Shown here: positions 24,800 through 35,745 of the stretch, one piece after another | How positions within the stretch are numbered: the stretch's first letter is position 1 | How the letters are laid out: every line of letters begins with the position of its first letter | Source of the DNA: Leguminivora glycinivorella | Lineage: Eukaryota; Arthropoda; Insecta; Lepidoptera; Tortricidae | Direction: 5' to 3' | Assembly (NCBI RefSeq): GCF_023078275.1 | Contig: NC_062977.1 | Location: forward strand, 19,452,585-19,516,584 | Length of the DNA: 64,000 bases | The notes under the pieces: generated by a model | Told to the model about the DNA's origin: nothing | Database searches by the model: none | The model's input: only the letters and a program-made list of their open reading frames with translations | Translations under genes and position numbers: made by a program

Positions 24800-27733
24800 C
24801 ACGATGCACTTTCAGTAAGCGGGAACACAAACTGTTTACTTTAAAGTACCTCACACGCTCACTTCTTCTAACTTCAGCATCCGTAAATGAGGCCACACAC
24901 TGATCGAGTCTCGGCGTTTTAATTTACATCAAACACCTAATAATTAACCAAAACAAACCGTATCCGACCTACATTATCCACTACCCGACCAAACCGTACA
25001 CTTGTCACAGTCACTCGCTTATCATTCTCGTTTGCAAGACTTCATGGACACTCCCGCACGTACCGTTACCGTCCCACAAATGAATACACACATATAACAG
25101 CATCTCTTTCACACTTGCGCTAATTGTAATTTATTGTTTCCTTTCGTTCCCGAGTGATGTGAACTTGGCGCGTGCCCTTGATGCCGGTTTTTTCTTAATT
25201 ATAGAATTGATCTCGGAATAATTGAATTGAACTTGGAATAAATTAGTTTTAACAAAACAATTAAAATAATCCATTTTTGTCATGAATAGAAAACATTTTT
25301 TAAAAAGAAAAAAACTATGTAGTTGCCAGTGTAAAAAAATATCTCAGTGACCTTAGTGACAGTTTTGAGACGTTTCTCAGAATGATTTAACCATCGTAGT
25401 TTTTTTACAAGTATTTCCTTTCAGCAAGGTGACGTAATATAAATTCATATTAATTTCAATAAAATAGATTTTGAACAATATGCCGACCTAAAAAAAAATA
25501 TTAAAATATATTTATCGTTACATATATTATTTTACTTTTTTTTTACTATTATCGATAAAAATATCATGACAGCTTTGTTGAGTTAAAAAAACATCTCATG
25601 CTTGACATTTATTTGACATGTACGTGTATCACGAGCCAATACTGTCATTTTAATTGCTCAATTAAGAAATGCAAATATTATTAAATTAGTTTAAATATCG
25701 TACCGCAATCCTCATTTTCAAGAAATGTAAAATTTTATGTGAAATACTTGACTCGGGCCATGGAGTGATACATAAAATTATAACACTGCAAAAGTGACCT
25801 CGTCTCACCGTATCGAAGGACTGTGCAATTGTTTAGGTATGTCGGTTTGGTCAGGCAGTACAGTCCCAGGCCCACCCAATCGTTACTCTCAGTCTAGTAA
25901 CTGGTGCCCAAAAATGAGCAAGGTATGATGTTTCTCAGCATGTTTTTTTGCCGCTCACTGAGTCGTGCTCCGCTCAACGCAGTGTTTACAATCAGGCCCG
26001 CACGATTACACGTATCGTATCACGTATTATTATGCAGTCTCTTGCGTGGTTCTCTGTTGTGTAGTTGTGTCACAAGTTTTTGTTATCAGCACAGGTCCTC
26101 TTTAACTGGCACTTTTTAGTTCCAAAATATCTGATTCTTGGGATAGTTAATAAACTATGTGTATTAAAAAGTGGTAGTCTATTAAAGATACCGGGTATAC
26201 AAGAGCACAAGTAGCATGGTTTAATATTTATTTTTATTTTTTCATAGTGAAATTGATGTGAGATTTGCAAAGCCTTAAAATTTGGTTTTGTACTACACGG
26301 AGGCTGCTACTAGTCCTTCTTTAATAAAGAGTGAGTTAACTGTTTGTTTGTTGGGAGAGGGTTGCTTGGGTCCTGTAGTGTAGACTGAAATCCTAGTGTA
26401 AATGTTATGAAATATAAGCTTTTATGGCAAAGGTAAGGTACATCAAATAACCTACCTATTTGCTATTTATAAACAATACTTTACCTTTGGTATAAAAGTT
26501 ATGCAAATAGACAACTCACTTAATATGAACCAAATGGATCAATTTACTAGCCAGAACTTAGTAAAATAAAACCATAAATAAGTAAATATCATGTTGAATT
26601 TACAATATTCAGATTATTTATTGTATCATTTGTAGTCACTTTGCCATACATCGTTTCAGGGGAAACCAATTGTTCCATAGCTGTAAATATAACCATTTGG
26701 TTCTAACTATCTTTGTATTTTATATTAAATTTGGAAGTGGTGCAAAAACATGTTTAACTCAATTTTTTTTAACCTTTTAGCAGGCAAGACTAAAATCATG
26801 AATTCAAGCGTCATCACCCTCCTGTAATTCTAAAAATTCTGTACAAGAAAAAAATATAAAAAGATAATTTTACAGGGTGGTCTGCACTTTTTTGAGACCA
26901 GTAGGCCTAGCACATGATGGCCGCGGGAGTATGTCGCCGCGAGATAGATGACACGTCTTTGTCTAATTGTATTAATGACATAAGGACAGGTAGTCTCAGT
27001 GCCCTATAAAGGGTTAAATAAAATGAACTGCTAATTAATTGGCCTATGCTTGCTTTTTGTTCCAACTAACTTTATCTATCAATAATGACTTGTTTGTGGC
27101 TAATCAAAATGTTATGAAACTTATAATTGATGATCTTCAGTATTCAATGAAGTTGATTGCTTATTAATTGTTGTGCTGCTTCAATACTGATTAATAGGGA
27201 CTCAATTACAGCTACTCATGCTATTAGGGCATAGTATCCTGTATTCAAGCGTGGATCCAGCTTCATGCCCAGGGGAGGGTCACATGGTAAAGGACCAGGC
27301 CCCAGAGGGGGGGTCGCATGATCTATTTGTATGGCCAACCTAGGCTCCAAGAGGGGGGTCATGACCGCCGTGACTGAATAATTAGGTTAATGAGTTATGA
27401 TCAATTCTATAATACACTCGTAAAATAATACAAGCACTGTGGGAAAACTGGAATTAGTATTGTCTAAGTAGGTAATAAATTTCATAAATTTTATAATATA
27501 TTTTTTATTACTAAAATTCCACATGGTCTGAAACAAATGCAACATAAATATTTTGACAATTACATAATTATGGCCATGTCCATGTTGGCAAATACTGTGT
27601 GAGTGAATATGTCATGCCACATCTGTGTATACCAACTGTAAACATGAACATGTGTAGATTGTTTCAAAATTGGGTTAAACGTGTTTGTGTATGAATTACA
27701 TCGTAATTTATTGAAAGTATTTCTGTGAGCTCC
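24800..27733. other. ERK 5' flank and spacer
   Basis: The first few hundred bases upstream of the ERK ATG (24800 to about 25150) should contain its 5' untranslated region and promoter, but no TATA box or start site can be fixed. The rest shows no exon. A short phrase near 26945-27000 (TCTAATTG...GACATAAGGAC) also occurs near 7210-7245, indicating a small dispersed repeat. Confidence 0.4.
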
Positions 27734-27862
27734 CCCCCCACATATAGCGTCTCGCGAGCGTAGCTTCGGGCCAACTGCATGGAAAAGCCTGACGCCGCGT
27801 CCACGTTTTCCATACAGTTGACCCGACGCTACGCTCGCGAGACGCTAGATGTGGGGAGGCCC
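27734..27862. mobile_element. Foldback MITE
   Basis: AGCGTCTCGCGAGCGTAGC at about 27746 has a perfect inverted partner ending near 27846. The complementarity continues outwards through CCCACAT/ATGTGGG and inwards through the CCAACTGCATGGAAAA segment. It has no coding capacity and is GC-rich against its AT-rich surroundings. Confidence 0.7.
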
Positions 27863-28004
27863 TTAGTGGAACACCAAATATTCATTTCGTTGGGATGATC
27901 ATATAACAAGACAAGACCCTATTAAATTATAAGTATGAAAAGATCTCACCAGAATCAAGTCACCAGAAGCATTCACCACGCAATGGTATGTGAATTGCTG
28001 GCAA

Positions 28005-28375
28005 TTGTGTTGCCCGTGCCCGTTACGGTTACGGGTATTAGCAAATCTTATTGATGATATTTCTTAGCTACAAACTTAATTTAAAATATTATCGAACTGT
28101 ACTAGCAATTAGCATAACATAAATGATGAAATGTATATACTATAAATATTATATTATAGTTTAGAGACAAGACAAATGACGATAAATTAAGGTGCTTTTA
28201 CACGGGAAACACAATTGCTGGCAATTCACATACCATTGCCGCGTTTGCTCCATAGTTAGTTGGTGCGTATTGAACAAACGCGGCAATAGTGTGTGAATTT
28301 CTGGCAATTGTGTTGCCCGTGTAACATCACCGTTACGGGTATTAGCAAAACTTGATGATATTTCTTAGCTACTTT
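28005..28375. repeat. Foldback MITE with a duplicated flank
   Basis: An inverted-repeat element spans about 28197-28326, with TACACGGGAAACACAATTGC at the left and CAATTGTGTTGCCCGTGTA at the right. Its right arm and the following TTACGGGTATTAGCAAA...TTTCTTAGCTAC segment (28302-28375) are repeated at 28005-28073. So part of the locus has been duplicated in direct orientation. Confidence 0.6.
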
Positions 28376-28751
28376 TATATCACCAATGAATTATATCTAG
28401 GTACAATAGAGCAATTAAATTGGGTAATTTTCAACGAATTCGAAGTGGCATATTCGCATTGCACTTTAGTAGATTGAGATTCTTTTGGCAACCCTACAAG
28501 TACGTCTAATTGACAGGTTATTGACTTTTCACGTGAGCACTCATCTCTAAATAACAAAGATGATATCATGTTTCATATACTCAGTCTCATCTGAATATAA
28601 ACCTGACGTAGTTACATTAAAGAATACTTTTGGTTGGCTCTTATGGCACGATGTAACCCATAATGTTCAGTACACGGACAGTGGTCACCAGACATGTTAT
28701 GTACAATTTTACCAGTAAAATATCACGAGTTGAGCAGCGCAATTGAGTAGC

Positions 28752-28900
28752 ATCTTTTTTTTTTTTTTTTTATTTATTTATTTCAAAAAAACTTATGACT
28801 ATAAGTATTACATTTTTTCTTTTCGCCAAACTGGAACCAGTTTGTTGGCGAATAGTGCGCTCTCAAATATATTTTACCTTAATTAAGTTGTTTACCACAA
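28752..28900 (-). mobile_element. 3' end of a non-LTR retrotransposon
   Basis: A T16 run followed by ATTTATTTATTTC on the plus strand is the poly(A)/AAATA tail of an element lying on the minus strand. The body includes CGCCAAACTGG and GTTTGTTGGCG, which also form a small hairpin. The inner border is approximate. Confidence 0.5.
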
Positions 28901-29092
28901 ACCACAATGCAACTTACAACTAACATGCGTTTGCGTTAGAGTCTGGCTAGCCAAATATTGTTGACAGATATTTCCTTGTGGTATCACCAATTGTCTATGG
29001 TTTAAAAAAAAGGCTAAAAGTCTGCTGTCAATTTATGTCACTTATTCAAATTGTTCGCGGGTTATTAAGGGTAAATCTTAAATATTATAACA

Positions 29093-29425
29093 ATGACGAT
29101 ACCAAGCGAGGTCCGCAATTTGCTGTTTAAGCTAATAAATAATTACAACCAAGAGCGAAGTCGACGTGAAGCGGCATATAATGAAAAACTGCAATGTTTA
29201 CAAGTCGTAAACAATATAGTAGGTTGGTGCTCTATTATTATTTTGATACTTTAAGTACTAGTTCTAACATTTGCCTATAACTTTGATTAAGTATGTGAAT
29301 ATAATAAAACTTAAATTTCATAAACAGGAAAAGAGTGTAAAGACAAGGAGAAACTCGAAGCTCTGGAAAGCATTAATAAAATAAAAATATTGGAACGTAA
29401 CGACTTACGAAAAACCAATATTTAG
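29093..29425 (+). CDS. Unidentified small coiled-coil protein, two exons (putative)
   Basis: I do not recognise this gene. An ATG at 29093 opens a frame MTIPSEVRNLLFKL that is rich in Arg, Glu and Lys. Splicing donor 29223 (GTTGGT) to acceptor AG at 29326-29327 joins exon 29093-29222 to 29328-29425 and continues the frame to TAG at 29423-29425. The product is about 75 residues, highly charged, probably helical or coiled-coil. A stronger-looking donor at 29219 (GTAGGT) would shift frame and give a shorter tail. AATAAA-like signals follow near 29470. Amino-acid use across the splice looks coding. Alternatives are a fortuitous frame or part of a larger gene. No function is assigned. Confidence 0.4.
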
Positions 29426-29463
29426 AAGAAATCAGTGAAGTGACTGGTCAGTAGTAATTTGAT

Positions 29464-29792
29464 ATAAAAATATAAAAAATAAAATAAATAATATAATTTA
29501 GCCTATATACGTTCCACTGCTGGGCACAGGCCTCCTCTCATGTCTGAGACGGTTCGGGCTATATAGTCTCCACGCTAGCCCAATGCGGGTTGGAGACTTC
29601 ACATAAATCTTTGAATTTCACGATGTTTTCCTTCACCGTAAAGCTAGTGGTACATATTAAATGATATTTCGTACGTAAGTTCCCAAAAACTCATTGGTAC
29701 GAGCCAGGATTTGAACCCGCGACCTCCGGATTGAAAGTCGGGCGTCATATCCACTCGGCCACCACTGCTTATATGGCAATAAAAATATAAAA
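29464..29792 (-). mobile_element. tRNA-derived SINE (minus strand)
   Basis: On the minus strand there is a polymerase III A box TGGCCGAGTGG (complement at 29753-29763) and a B box GGTTCAAATCC (complement at 29707-29717). A conserved body follows, ending with CCACTGCTGGGCACAGGCC on the plus strand near 29515. The 14-bp sequence ATAAAAATATAAAA occurs on both sides (29464-29477 and 29779-29792) and is a likely, though low-complexity, target duplication. The family is common in Lepidoptera. Confidence 0.8.
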
Positions 29793-30352
29793 TATATATA
29801 AAAATATCTTGGTGAAACATGTCTATACATGAGCGGCAAAAATGTCGATAGTGCATTCCCCATTACTGCTTGTAATACACGTTAATTATTAATATTTAAA
29901 TGCCAATAACCATCGTAAAACTTTTAGGTTAATACGTCAAATGCTAACAGATTTTGTCAAATTTCTGTACATATATTAGCAATTTCTATTGATTTTCAAT
30001 ATAAGTGTGCACAGAAAACAAAAATATTTTCTAGTATCAAAACTATATCTCCTACTATACCAAGTGTGACCAGCCCAAGATTTTTTGAATTTCCCGCCAA
30101 AAGTTGGGGCAATATTTCATTAGCCACACTCTGGATTATTGAGGTTGAGGTTACTGCAAAACGGACGGTTACGGTAGTACGATAACAATTCCATTACAGA
30201 ATATATTTATGCAATACAACGGTGAATATAAACAGATATAAAGAACTTGATGAAAAGTTTTGTCACACTATTTTGTTGTGCAACATACATAATTATAAGT
30301 ATTCTTAGGATATCTTGTTATTTTTGTCAAATATTTTGTGACTAACTCAAAC
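29793..30352. other. Spacer, nothing recognised
   Basis: AT-rich spacer between two small coding candidates that converge on it. No supported feature. Confidence 0.4.
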
Positions 30353-30586
30353 CTAACGTGGTGATCTGGTTGTGGTAACTAATGTGTAAAACTGTTCAAA
30401 CCAAATTTTCAGGGTTTGTAAATTACCTACACTAAAATCTTCCACTTCAACACCTTTGAAGACTATATTCTCTACATGTGACCCATAATGAGCTAATTTT
30501 ACTAATTTATTAGAAAATGCACGGTGTAAAAATTCGTGGTTCACTTTGATGGCTGCAACGGCTGCGTCATCATTCTCGTTTGCCAT
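30353..30586 (-). CDS. Unidentified 77-residue protein (putative)
   Basis: I do not recognise this frame. The ATG at 30586 begins MANENDDAAVAAIKVNHEFL and the frame closes with TAG at 30353-30355. The composition is balanced and protein-like: an acidic start, an amphipathic helix-like middle around KLVKLAHYGSHVENIVFKG, and a Phe/Trp-rich tail (LKIWFEQFY). No signal peptide or membrane segment is apparent. An in-frame upstream ATG at 30652 would add 22 less convincing residues. It sits about 700 bp upstream of the first visible Orai exon on the opposite strand, so the two could be divergently transcribed. It may be a single-exon gene, a terminal exon, or a chance frame. Confidence 0.4.
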   Translation of the reverse strand: MANENDDAAVAAIKVNHEFLHRAFSNKLVKLAHYGSHVENIVFKGVEVEDFSVGNLQTLKIWFEQFYTLVTTTRSPR

Positions 30587-31283
30587 GTAAGGAAAAGGTA
30601 TGCAACACATATACCTATTATGTTTGGGTGCCAACGGCCAAATGTGTTTCATATATACCTACCTGTTACGTATTTGAATTCAATACGAGATAGGTACGTG
30701 ATCCTCCAAAACGAGTGCTTCCTGCTGCTGAGTCCGCTTGAGTACCTACCTATTGAAATATACTAGTGATACCTATTCAAATCCATTGTTTATTACAATC
30801 AAATCAAGGTCCTTGATTGATAGCGCTGCGACCCAGTAAGGGTCGGTTACACCAAACCTGTGTCATGGTTACAACGTCCGCTGTACGGATGTTGTACGGA
30901 AAAGTTCGTAGTTTACTACTGGGTGTTGTTATGTCCGTCTCTGAGGGAGTCAATCAGCTCTTAAGTTTGCACAGCAACTTGATTCTGTACTTGAATGTAC
31001 TCATACATTCTAGGTACAGTACAGATTCTATACATAAGTGCAATACCTCTTACTTTTTAAATAAATTTTCATAATTGATATTATTTCGCTTATATTCTCA
31101 TTTTTCTAGTTAGAAACAAAAGTATCAGATTCTATACATAGAAAGGATCAATCCCACTTTGGTCGGCATTGGGCTTAATACTTTCTCATGTCACGCGTTC
31201 ACGCAAAACAGCTTCTAAAGGTGTCGGGATACCATCAATTTTACTCCGATTGCATGTTCATTACGTTCGTTTTTCATTTACAG
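30587..31283. other. Spacer upstream of Orai exon
   Basis: No recognised exon. A non-coding Orai first exon and promoter may lie here, since the visible exon begins at a splice acceptor, but nothing in the sequence fixes them. Confidence 0.4.
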
Positions 31284-31433
31284 CACAAGTGCGTGATGTC
31301 GGGCGAGGCGCCCATTCAGTCGGACGCGGGGCTTCACACACCCGCGTACCTGTCATGGCGGAAACTACAACTTAGTCGTGCGAAGCTGAAGGCTTCGAGT
31401 AAGACTTCGGCACTGCTCTCTGGATTCGCTATG
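31284..31433 (+). CDS. Orai: Orai coding exon with N-terminus and start of TM1
   Basis: Acceptor CAG ends at 31283; donor GTAAGT starts at 31434 after GGATTCGCTATG. In-frame codons before the ATG at 31296 (reading HKCV) are open back to the acceptor, so a longer N-terminus from an upstream exon is possible. Confidence 0.93.
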
Positions 31434-34400
31434 GTAAGTTAAGTCACATTGTAACAAAGGCACTAATGGGTGGCTGGGTTGCAGTGGCGTAGCATCGATA
31501 CAACTCGATTCCCCACGGGTTGCCTAAATTTGTCCAGTTTCTTTAGAAGTGTATACAAAACAGTTCCCAAAAACCCCTCCGGCTTTACTTACAAAAATTT
31601 TCACGCCCCGCCACTGCTGGGTTGTGTCTGAATAGTTGAGTATTCGGTTCAGTGCGGGGCCCCACACACCTCCGTACAACTGAGTCGCGTGAAGTGAGTA
31701 GGTAACCTAGCTAAAATTAATTGATACAGTCAATAGGTAAAAGTTGTTTAAAGTTATCCTTCTGTCTCCATTTAGTCCATTTTTTTTTTGCTCCACACAG
31801 TGTCACTTACGCGCAAATTTATTAATGTCCGAAATGTTTTTCTTATATTTATTTCACTTCACAACCTTGACTGGCAAGCGCAGCGCGCTGCTAGTGCAGC
31901 ACAAGGCCGCACTGGCAGGGTCGCCATGTAAAGGAGGAGCGTTGATGGAAACAACTGTTGGTTGAATGTATGATTTATTACTGATATATTGATACTTAAC
32001 CTACGGAATATATAGAGAGATTACGTAAAGGTGTGTGTAACGTACAGTGCACACTACAACAGCAGGTAGTAGTGGCGTACCGTGCCTAGTTAATCCTAAC
32101 ATCTGCCTACACGGCAAATTAAACGCGCCAAAAAAAAACGTGTAAAACACAAACATTGACCCCCGCTCTGAGCTGACGCAATTTACTCCGTAAACTGTGG
32201 CATATAAATTTCACACGTTCCATTTGATTAGAAAATATGAGCATTCTCATGTTTTTCAAATCTATCCGCTTGATTTACGTCAACAGAATTATCTGTTGAG
32301 CGGAGTCTGGAAATTCCTGACACTTGTCGTCTAAGAAGCGGTTTTTTTTTAATACTACGTCGGTGGCAAACAAACATACGGTCCTGGAAAGCGGTCACCG
32401 TGACCTATGGACGCCTGCAACTCAAGGAGCGTCACATGCGCGTTGCCACCCCATTAGAAAGTTGTACTTAACACAGCAAGAAGGAGTGTACAAGTTCCAA
32501 GGAGGGTTCGGGTTCCGACGACTCAAAGGACAATAGACGGAACAAATTATTTCCATAGATTCTTCCGTCACCAGCACACCGCACCCTCGTTGAGCTCTGG
32601 CAGCCTTACTCATCGGCAGGAACACAACACTATGAGTAGGGATTATGAAAGATTTGGTTTCGATTTCAACTGGGTAAACAATTTGTACGTACATTGACGA
32701 TAATTTCATTAATTTCGGTCTTGCACATCGGCTGCTATACGCGTTTTTTGCCTTCAAACTAATCAAGCTATTATACGTTTTTATGAGCACATGTTTGTAA
32801 AGTTGGCACTGTAATGTTATGTAAACAGTATAATTAGATGACATACGGCCTGAGAAACCCTGGTCCTTAGCTCCGACATTTGAAACAATAGAATTGTTCG
32901 CACATAACGATTCATGATCATGACTAATACTTATTAGTCTTATTGTTAGATTCAAAGGTAGACTTAGTTTTGACCTTAATAATTAGGTACAGTCGCCATC
33001 TGATATGCAGCAGTAGGCAAATTAGCAGAAATTCAATAATTAGGCACAGAGGAAAAATCTCACAAGTTACATAGGTAGTTTTAATCGAAAAAACTATGTG
33101 TAACACGGAAGTAGGTAAATGTTACAAAAATTAATAGTTGCACTTAAATACAAAGCATGTTGTGCATATTATTAGAATCGTGACTAATATTGTGGGTAAT
33201 TAACAGTGCTCCATTTCTGAGGCGTAGTAAGACTTTTATTTTCAAGACATGTTATAGTCGGTTCAGCATTTTGTGTTGTTGTAGTAGGGTAAATTCGCCT
33301 CATTCGGCGACACGCCTAATTCGGTGAAACAACCAAAAATCGTCTTTCGGAATAGTGCTTCAAAGCTTGTATCACCGAATTAGGCGTGTCACCGAATGAG
33401 GCGAGATTACCCTACCTGTACAGTCACCGGCATAAATAAGTGATGATTTCTGTACCTCGTCGTTTTTAATCGTTTGTCAATTTCGTATGACATTTCAAAC
33501 AAGATGTTAATATGACAAGGTTCAGAAATCATCACATATTTATGCCGGTGACTGTACAGGGCGTAATGATTAAGCGTAGCCCAGGCCATTATTCCGTAAA
33601 TATAACGGATATCGGATAAGTTCAAACTGATATCGAAAGAACGTAGCCCAATAAGTGAAATTACATTACTTATACATTATTCCTTTTGTTTAATAAAACC
33701 AAAAATAGGTAGGTAATCATAATCACTACAAATCCTTCCATATATGTATATGCCTGACAAGATTTTATTTGACCCCGAAAGAGTGTCGCTATAAACCGCT
33801 TTCATATGGCAATAATGTGCCGACGTCATATGTTATGGGGACAGCGTGTACTGGTTACCCGTTAATATTTGTAGAAAATTAAAACAGGGTTTTAGAGAAT
33901 CGAAATTTAATAAGCAAGGTTTTAAGACTCGCTACTTCGTTAGAACGCCGTTTTTCAACTAACGGCGTTCTAACGAAGACTAGATTATAAATCATTGTAA
34001 TGATTCATTAATTATTTTATTTTATGTTTCTATATACGTTTACCTATTATATAGCTTTCTCATGGCTCAACTCATTGATTTAAGATACAAAATACTGTTT
34101 ATCAAGTAACCCAATCCAGTAACAAGCAACTCTACGATTATGAAGTTATGAATCTTTGATTTGCCAAACGCTAGTCTATACTTAATGATATAATGTCTCG
34201 TGTAGGTATACAATTTATAATATATACATTGTAAAACTAGGTACTTATTAAGTTTAATATATCACGTAGGTATGTGGCTCCATTTACTGTTTCTTTTTTA
34301 TCACGAGGACATGAAAACCGTAACACATTCAGTATGCACATGAATAGCGATCCACGAATGCGACCTACATTTACAAACTACGATAACAATGTTTACAACT

Positions 34401-34951
34401 AGCGTTTCATTTGTTCACAGGTAGCCATGGTTGAAGTGCAACTGAACACAGACCAGACCAGCAAAGTACCCAAAGAGATGCTTGTCGCGTTCACAGTGTG
34501 CACAACTTTACTTGTAGCTGTTCACATGCTGGCCCTTATGATAAGCACATGTATCCTACCTAATATAGAAGCAGTGGGGAATCTACACAGCATATCTCTG
34601 GTACACGAATCGCCCCATGAAAGATTACATTGGTACATCGAAATCGCTTGGGCTTTCTCAACGCTACTCGGACTTATTCTGTTTCTAGTAGAAATTGCTA
34701 TTCTCTGTTGGGTGAAGTTCTACGATTTAAGCGAGACTGCCGCCTGGTCAGCCTGCGTCGTACTTATACCCGTCATGATAGTGTTCCTAGCGTTTGCTAT
34801 ACATTTCTACATGTCTTTAGCAACGCATAAATATGAAGTGACCGTCACTGGCATTAAAGAGCTGGAGTTGCTTAAAGAGCAGATCGAAATGGGCGACCAT
34901 GATGGTAGGATGAATAATCTCACATTACTCGATCAGAGCAGAGTGGTTTGA
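31284..34951 (+). CDS. Orai: Orai, store-operated calcium channel pore subunit
   Basis: Orai is the plasma-membrane pore of the calcium-release-activated calcium channel, opened by STIM when endoplasmic-reticulum stores empty (olf186-F in Drosophila). Two coding exons are seen: 31284-31433 and 34421-34951. Starting at the ATG at 31296, the product is 222 residues. The cytosolic SWRKLQLSRAKLKASSKTS segment leads into TM1 with SGFAMVAMVEVQL. Glu51 matches the selectivity-filter Glu106 of human Orai1; Val47, Phe44, Gly43 and Lys36 match V102, F99, G98 and R91. TM3 carries the conserved Glu in FLVEIAILCWVKF, TM4 has Pro in VLIPVMIVF, and the C-terminal ELELLKEQIE helix is the STIM-binding region. 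Four membrane spans and length fit the family. The 3-kb intron holds several MITEs. Confidence 0.97.
31482..31616. mobile_element. Non-autonomous hAT MITE (CAGTGGCG family, copy 1)
   Basis: It starts CAGTGGCGT and ends CCGCCACTG, flanked by the perfect 8-bp duplication CTGGGTTG (31474-31481 and 31617-31624). It lies 48 bp after the Orai exon donor. The interior GATTCCCCACGGGTTGCC matches the copy at 39116-39434. Confidence 0.9.
31625..32334. other. Orai intron, nothing recognised
   Basis: Non-coding; no element could be delimited. Confidence 0.4.
32335..32640 (+). mobile_element. Retroelement-derived repeat, plus-strand copy
   Basis: The GTGGCAAACAAACATACGGT, ACGCCTGCAACTCAAGGAG and CAACGAGGGTGCGG-type (complement) segments match an inverted copy at 50955-51215. 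They look like the 3' region of a lepidopteran non-LTR element. A 177-codon open frame on the minus strand overlaps it and is not a gene. Confidence 0.6.
32641..33284. other. Orai intron, nothing recognised
   Basis: AT-rich, non-coding; no element could be delimited. Confidence 0.4.
33285..33414. mobile_element. Foldback MITE (TAGGGTAAATTCGCC ends)
   Basis: The left arm TAGGGTAAATTCGCCTCATT is mirrored by a right arm ending GGCGAGATTACCCTA at 33414. Complementarity runs about 43 bp per arm. It ends 4 bp before the TA target of the next MITE. Confidence 0.8.
33421..33554. mobile_element. CAGTCACCGGCAT MITE, copy 1 (TA target)
   Basis: Ends are CAGTCACCGGCATAAATA and TATTTATGCCGGTGACTG with TA on both sides, typical of Tc1/mariner-derived MITEs. 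A second copy is at 41432-41552 in a MORN3 intron. Confidence 0.88.
33935..33978. repeat. Perfect 18-bp hairpin
   Basis: CTTCGTTAGAACGCCGTT (33935-33952) and its exact inverse (33961-33978) are separated by an 8-nt loop, in the Orai intron. Too short for a typical insect microRNA precursor; it may be a minimal foldback element. Confidence 0.7.
34421..34951 (+). CDS. Orai: Orai last coding exon, TM1 filter to C-terminus
   Basis: Acceptor CAG ends at 34420. The exon begins GTAGCCATGGTTGAAG, reading VAMVE directly after the previous exon's GFAM in frame. Stop TGA is at 34949-34951. Confidence 0.97.
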   Translation, partial: VAMVEVQLNTDQTSKVPKEMLVAFTVCTTLLVAVHMLALMISTCILPNIEAVGNLHSISLVHESPHERLHWYIEIAWAFSTLLGLILFLVEIAILCWVKFYDLSETAAWSACVVLIPVMIVFLAFAIHFYMSLATHKYEVTVTGIKELELLKEQIEMGDHDGRMNNLTLLDQSRVV

Positions 34952-35298
34952 AGAATTATTGTATTAATGAATATTAAGGCTAAGCCTTACCTTTCCAGTG
35001 TCCGATTTTGGGATGTTATTTACCCTTTTTGACTTGAATATACCCACGTTTTTATTGTTAACGCGTAGAATGTAGGAAAGTACTTATTTATCAATAATAA
35101 AAGTGTACTTATATAAGTGCCAATTTTGCAATATTATACTTAATTCGGGTATATTAGAGTTAGGTTGAGCATTGGACGTAATAATGTCGATAATAGTAAT
35201 TATATTTCTTACAAAATAATAATATGTCGATTGTGTGTAGTGATTGCCTGAGAAAATGCCAATATCAGGCGGTTTACTTTGCATTCTCTTTAAAAGCC

Positions 35299-35304
35299 AA
35301 TAAA
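35299..35304 (+). terminator. Orai poly(A) signal
   Basis: AATAAA lies 348 bp after the Orai stop, in an overlapping run of similar signals, and precedes a retroelement fragment. It is the first canonical signal after the stop that I can see. Confidence 0.6.
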
Positions 35305-35344
35305 ATAAAATATTTGTTTTAGCCAGTCTAAGATAAGTCTAAGG

Positions 35345-35466
35345 TAAGTAGAATTTCTGTTTGGCCCTATGGTTGACTGGTAGAGAATGCCTCAAGGCAT
35401 TAAGTCCGCCATTTGTACTTTTTTTTTCCAATTGTGCAATAAAGTTTAAATAAATAAATAAATAAG
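35345..35466 (+). mobile_element. 3' end of a non-LTR retrotransposon
   Basis: GGTTGACTGGTAGAGAATGC, CATTAAGTCCGCC and GTGCAATAAAGTTTAAATAA followed by an (AATA)n tail at about 35447-35466. Common lepidopteran non-LTR 3' end, heavily 5'-truncated. Confidence 0.75.
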
Positions 35467-35745
35467 TTTGCTACAATTTACATTAAATTTCGATGAAATT
35501 CTAGCGTTTACTTAATCTTGCAACTTATCCTGATTTTAACAATGTTCTTGCTCAAAAAACAACGCTTATAAATACAAAATAAAACATACTTTTGTACATA
35601 CAATTGTATTGTACCGTTTGAAATGCGAGCAGCATGACATAAAGCCTGGCCAGAGATATATGACTACGCTACGCGCCATCTTGCGGAATTTCATTAGAAC
35701 TATTTTCTTCATACTATACTGAACTGTCATCCCATACGTCAGAAT

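Noticed and set aside
29697..29765. Minus-strand tRNA-Ser or Leu-like sequence
   Set aside because: It is the head of a SINE with a retroposon body and tail.
32422..32955. 177-codon open frame on the minus strand
   Set aside because: It overlaps a dispersed retroelement-derived repeat that also occurs inverted at 50955-51215, and the translation resembles no protein.
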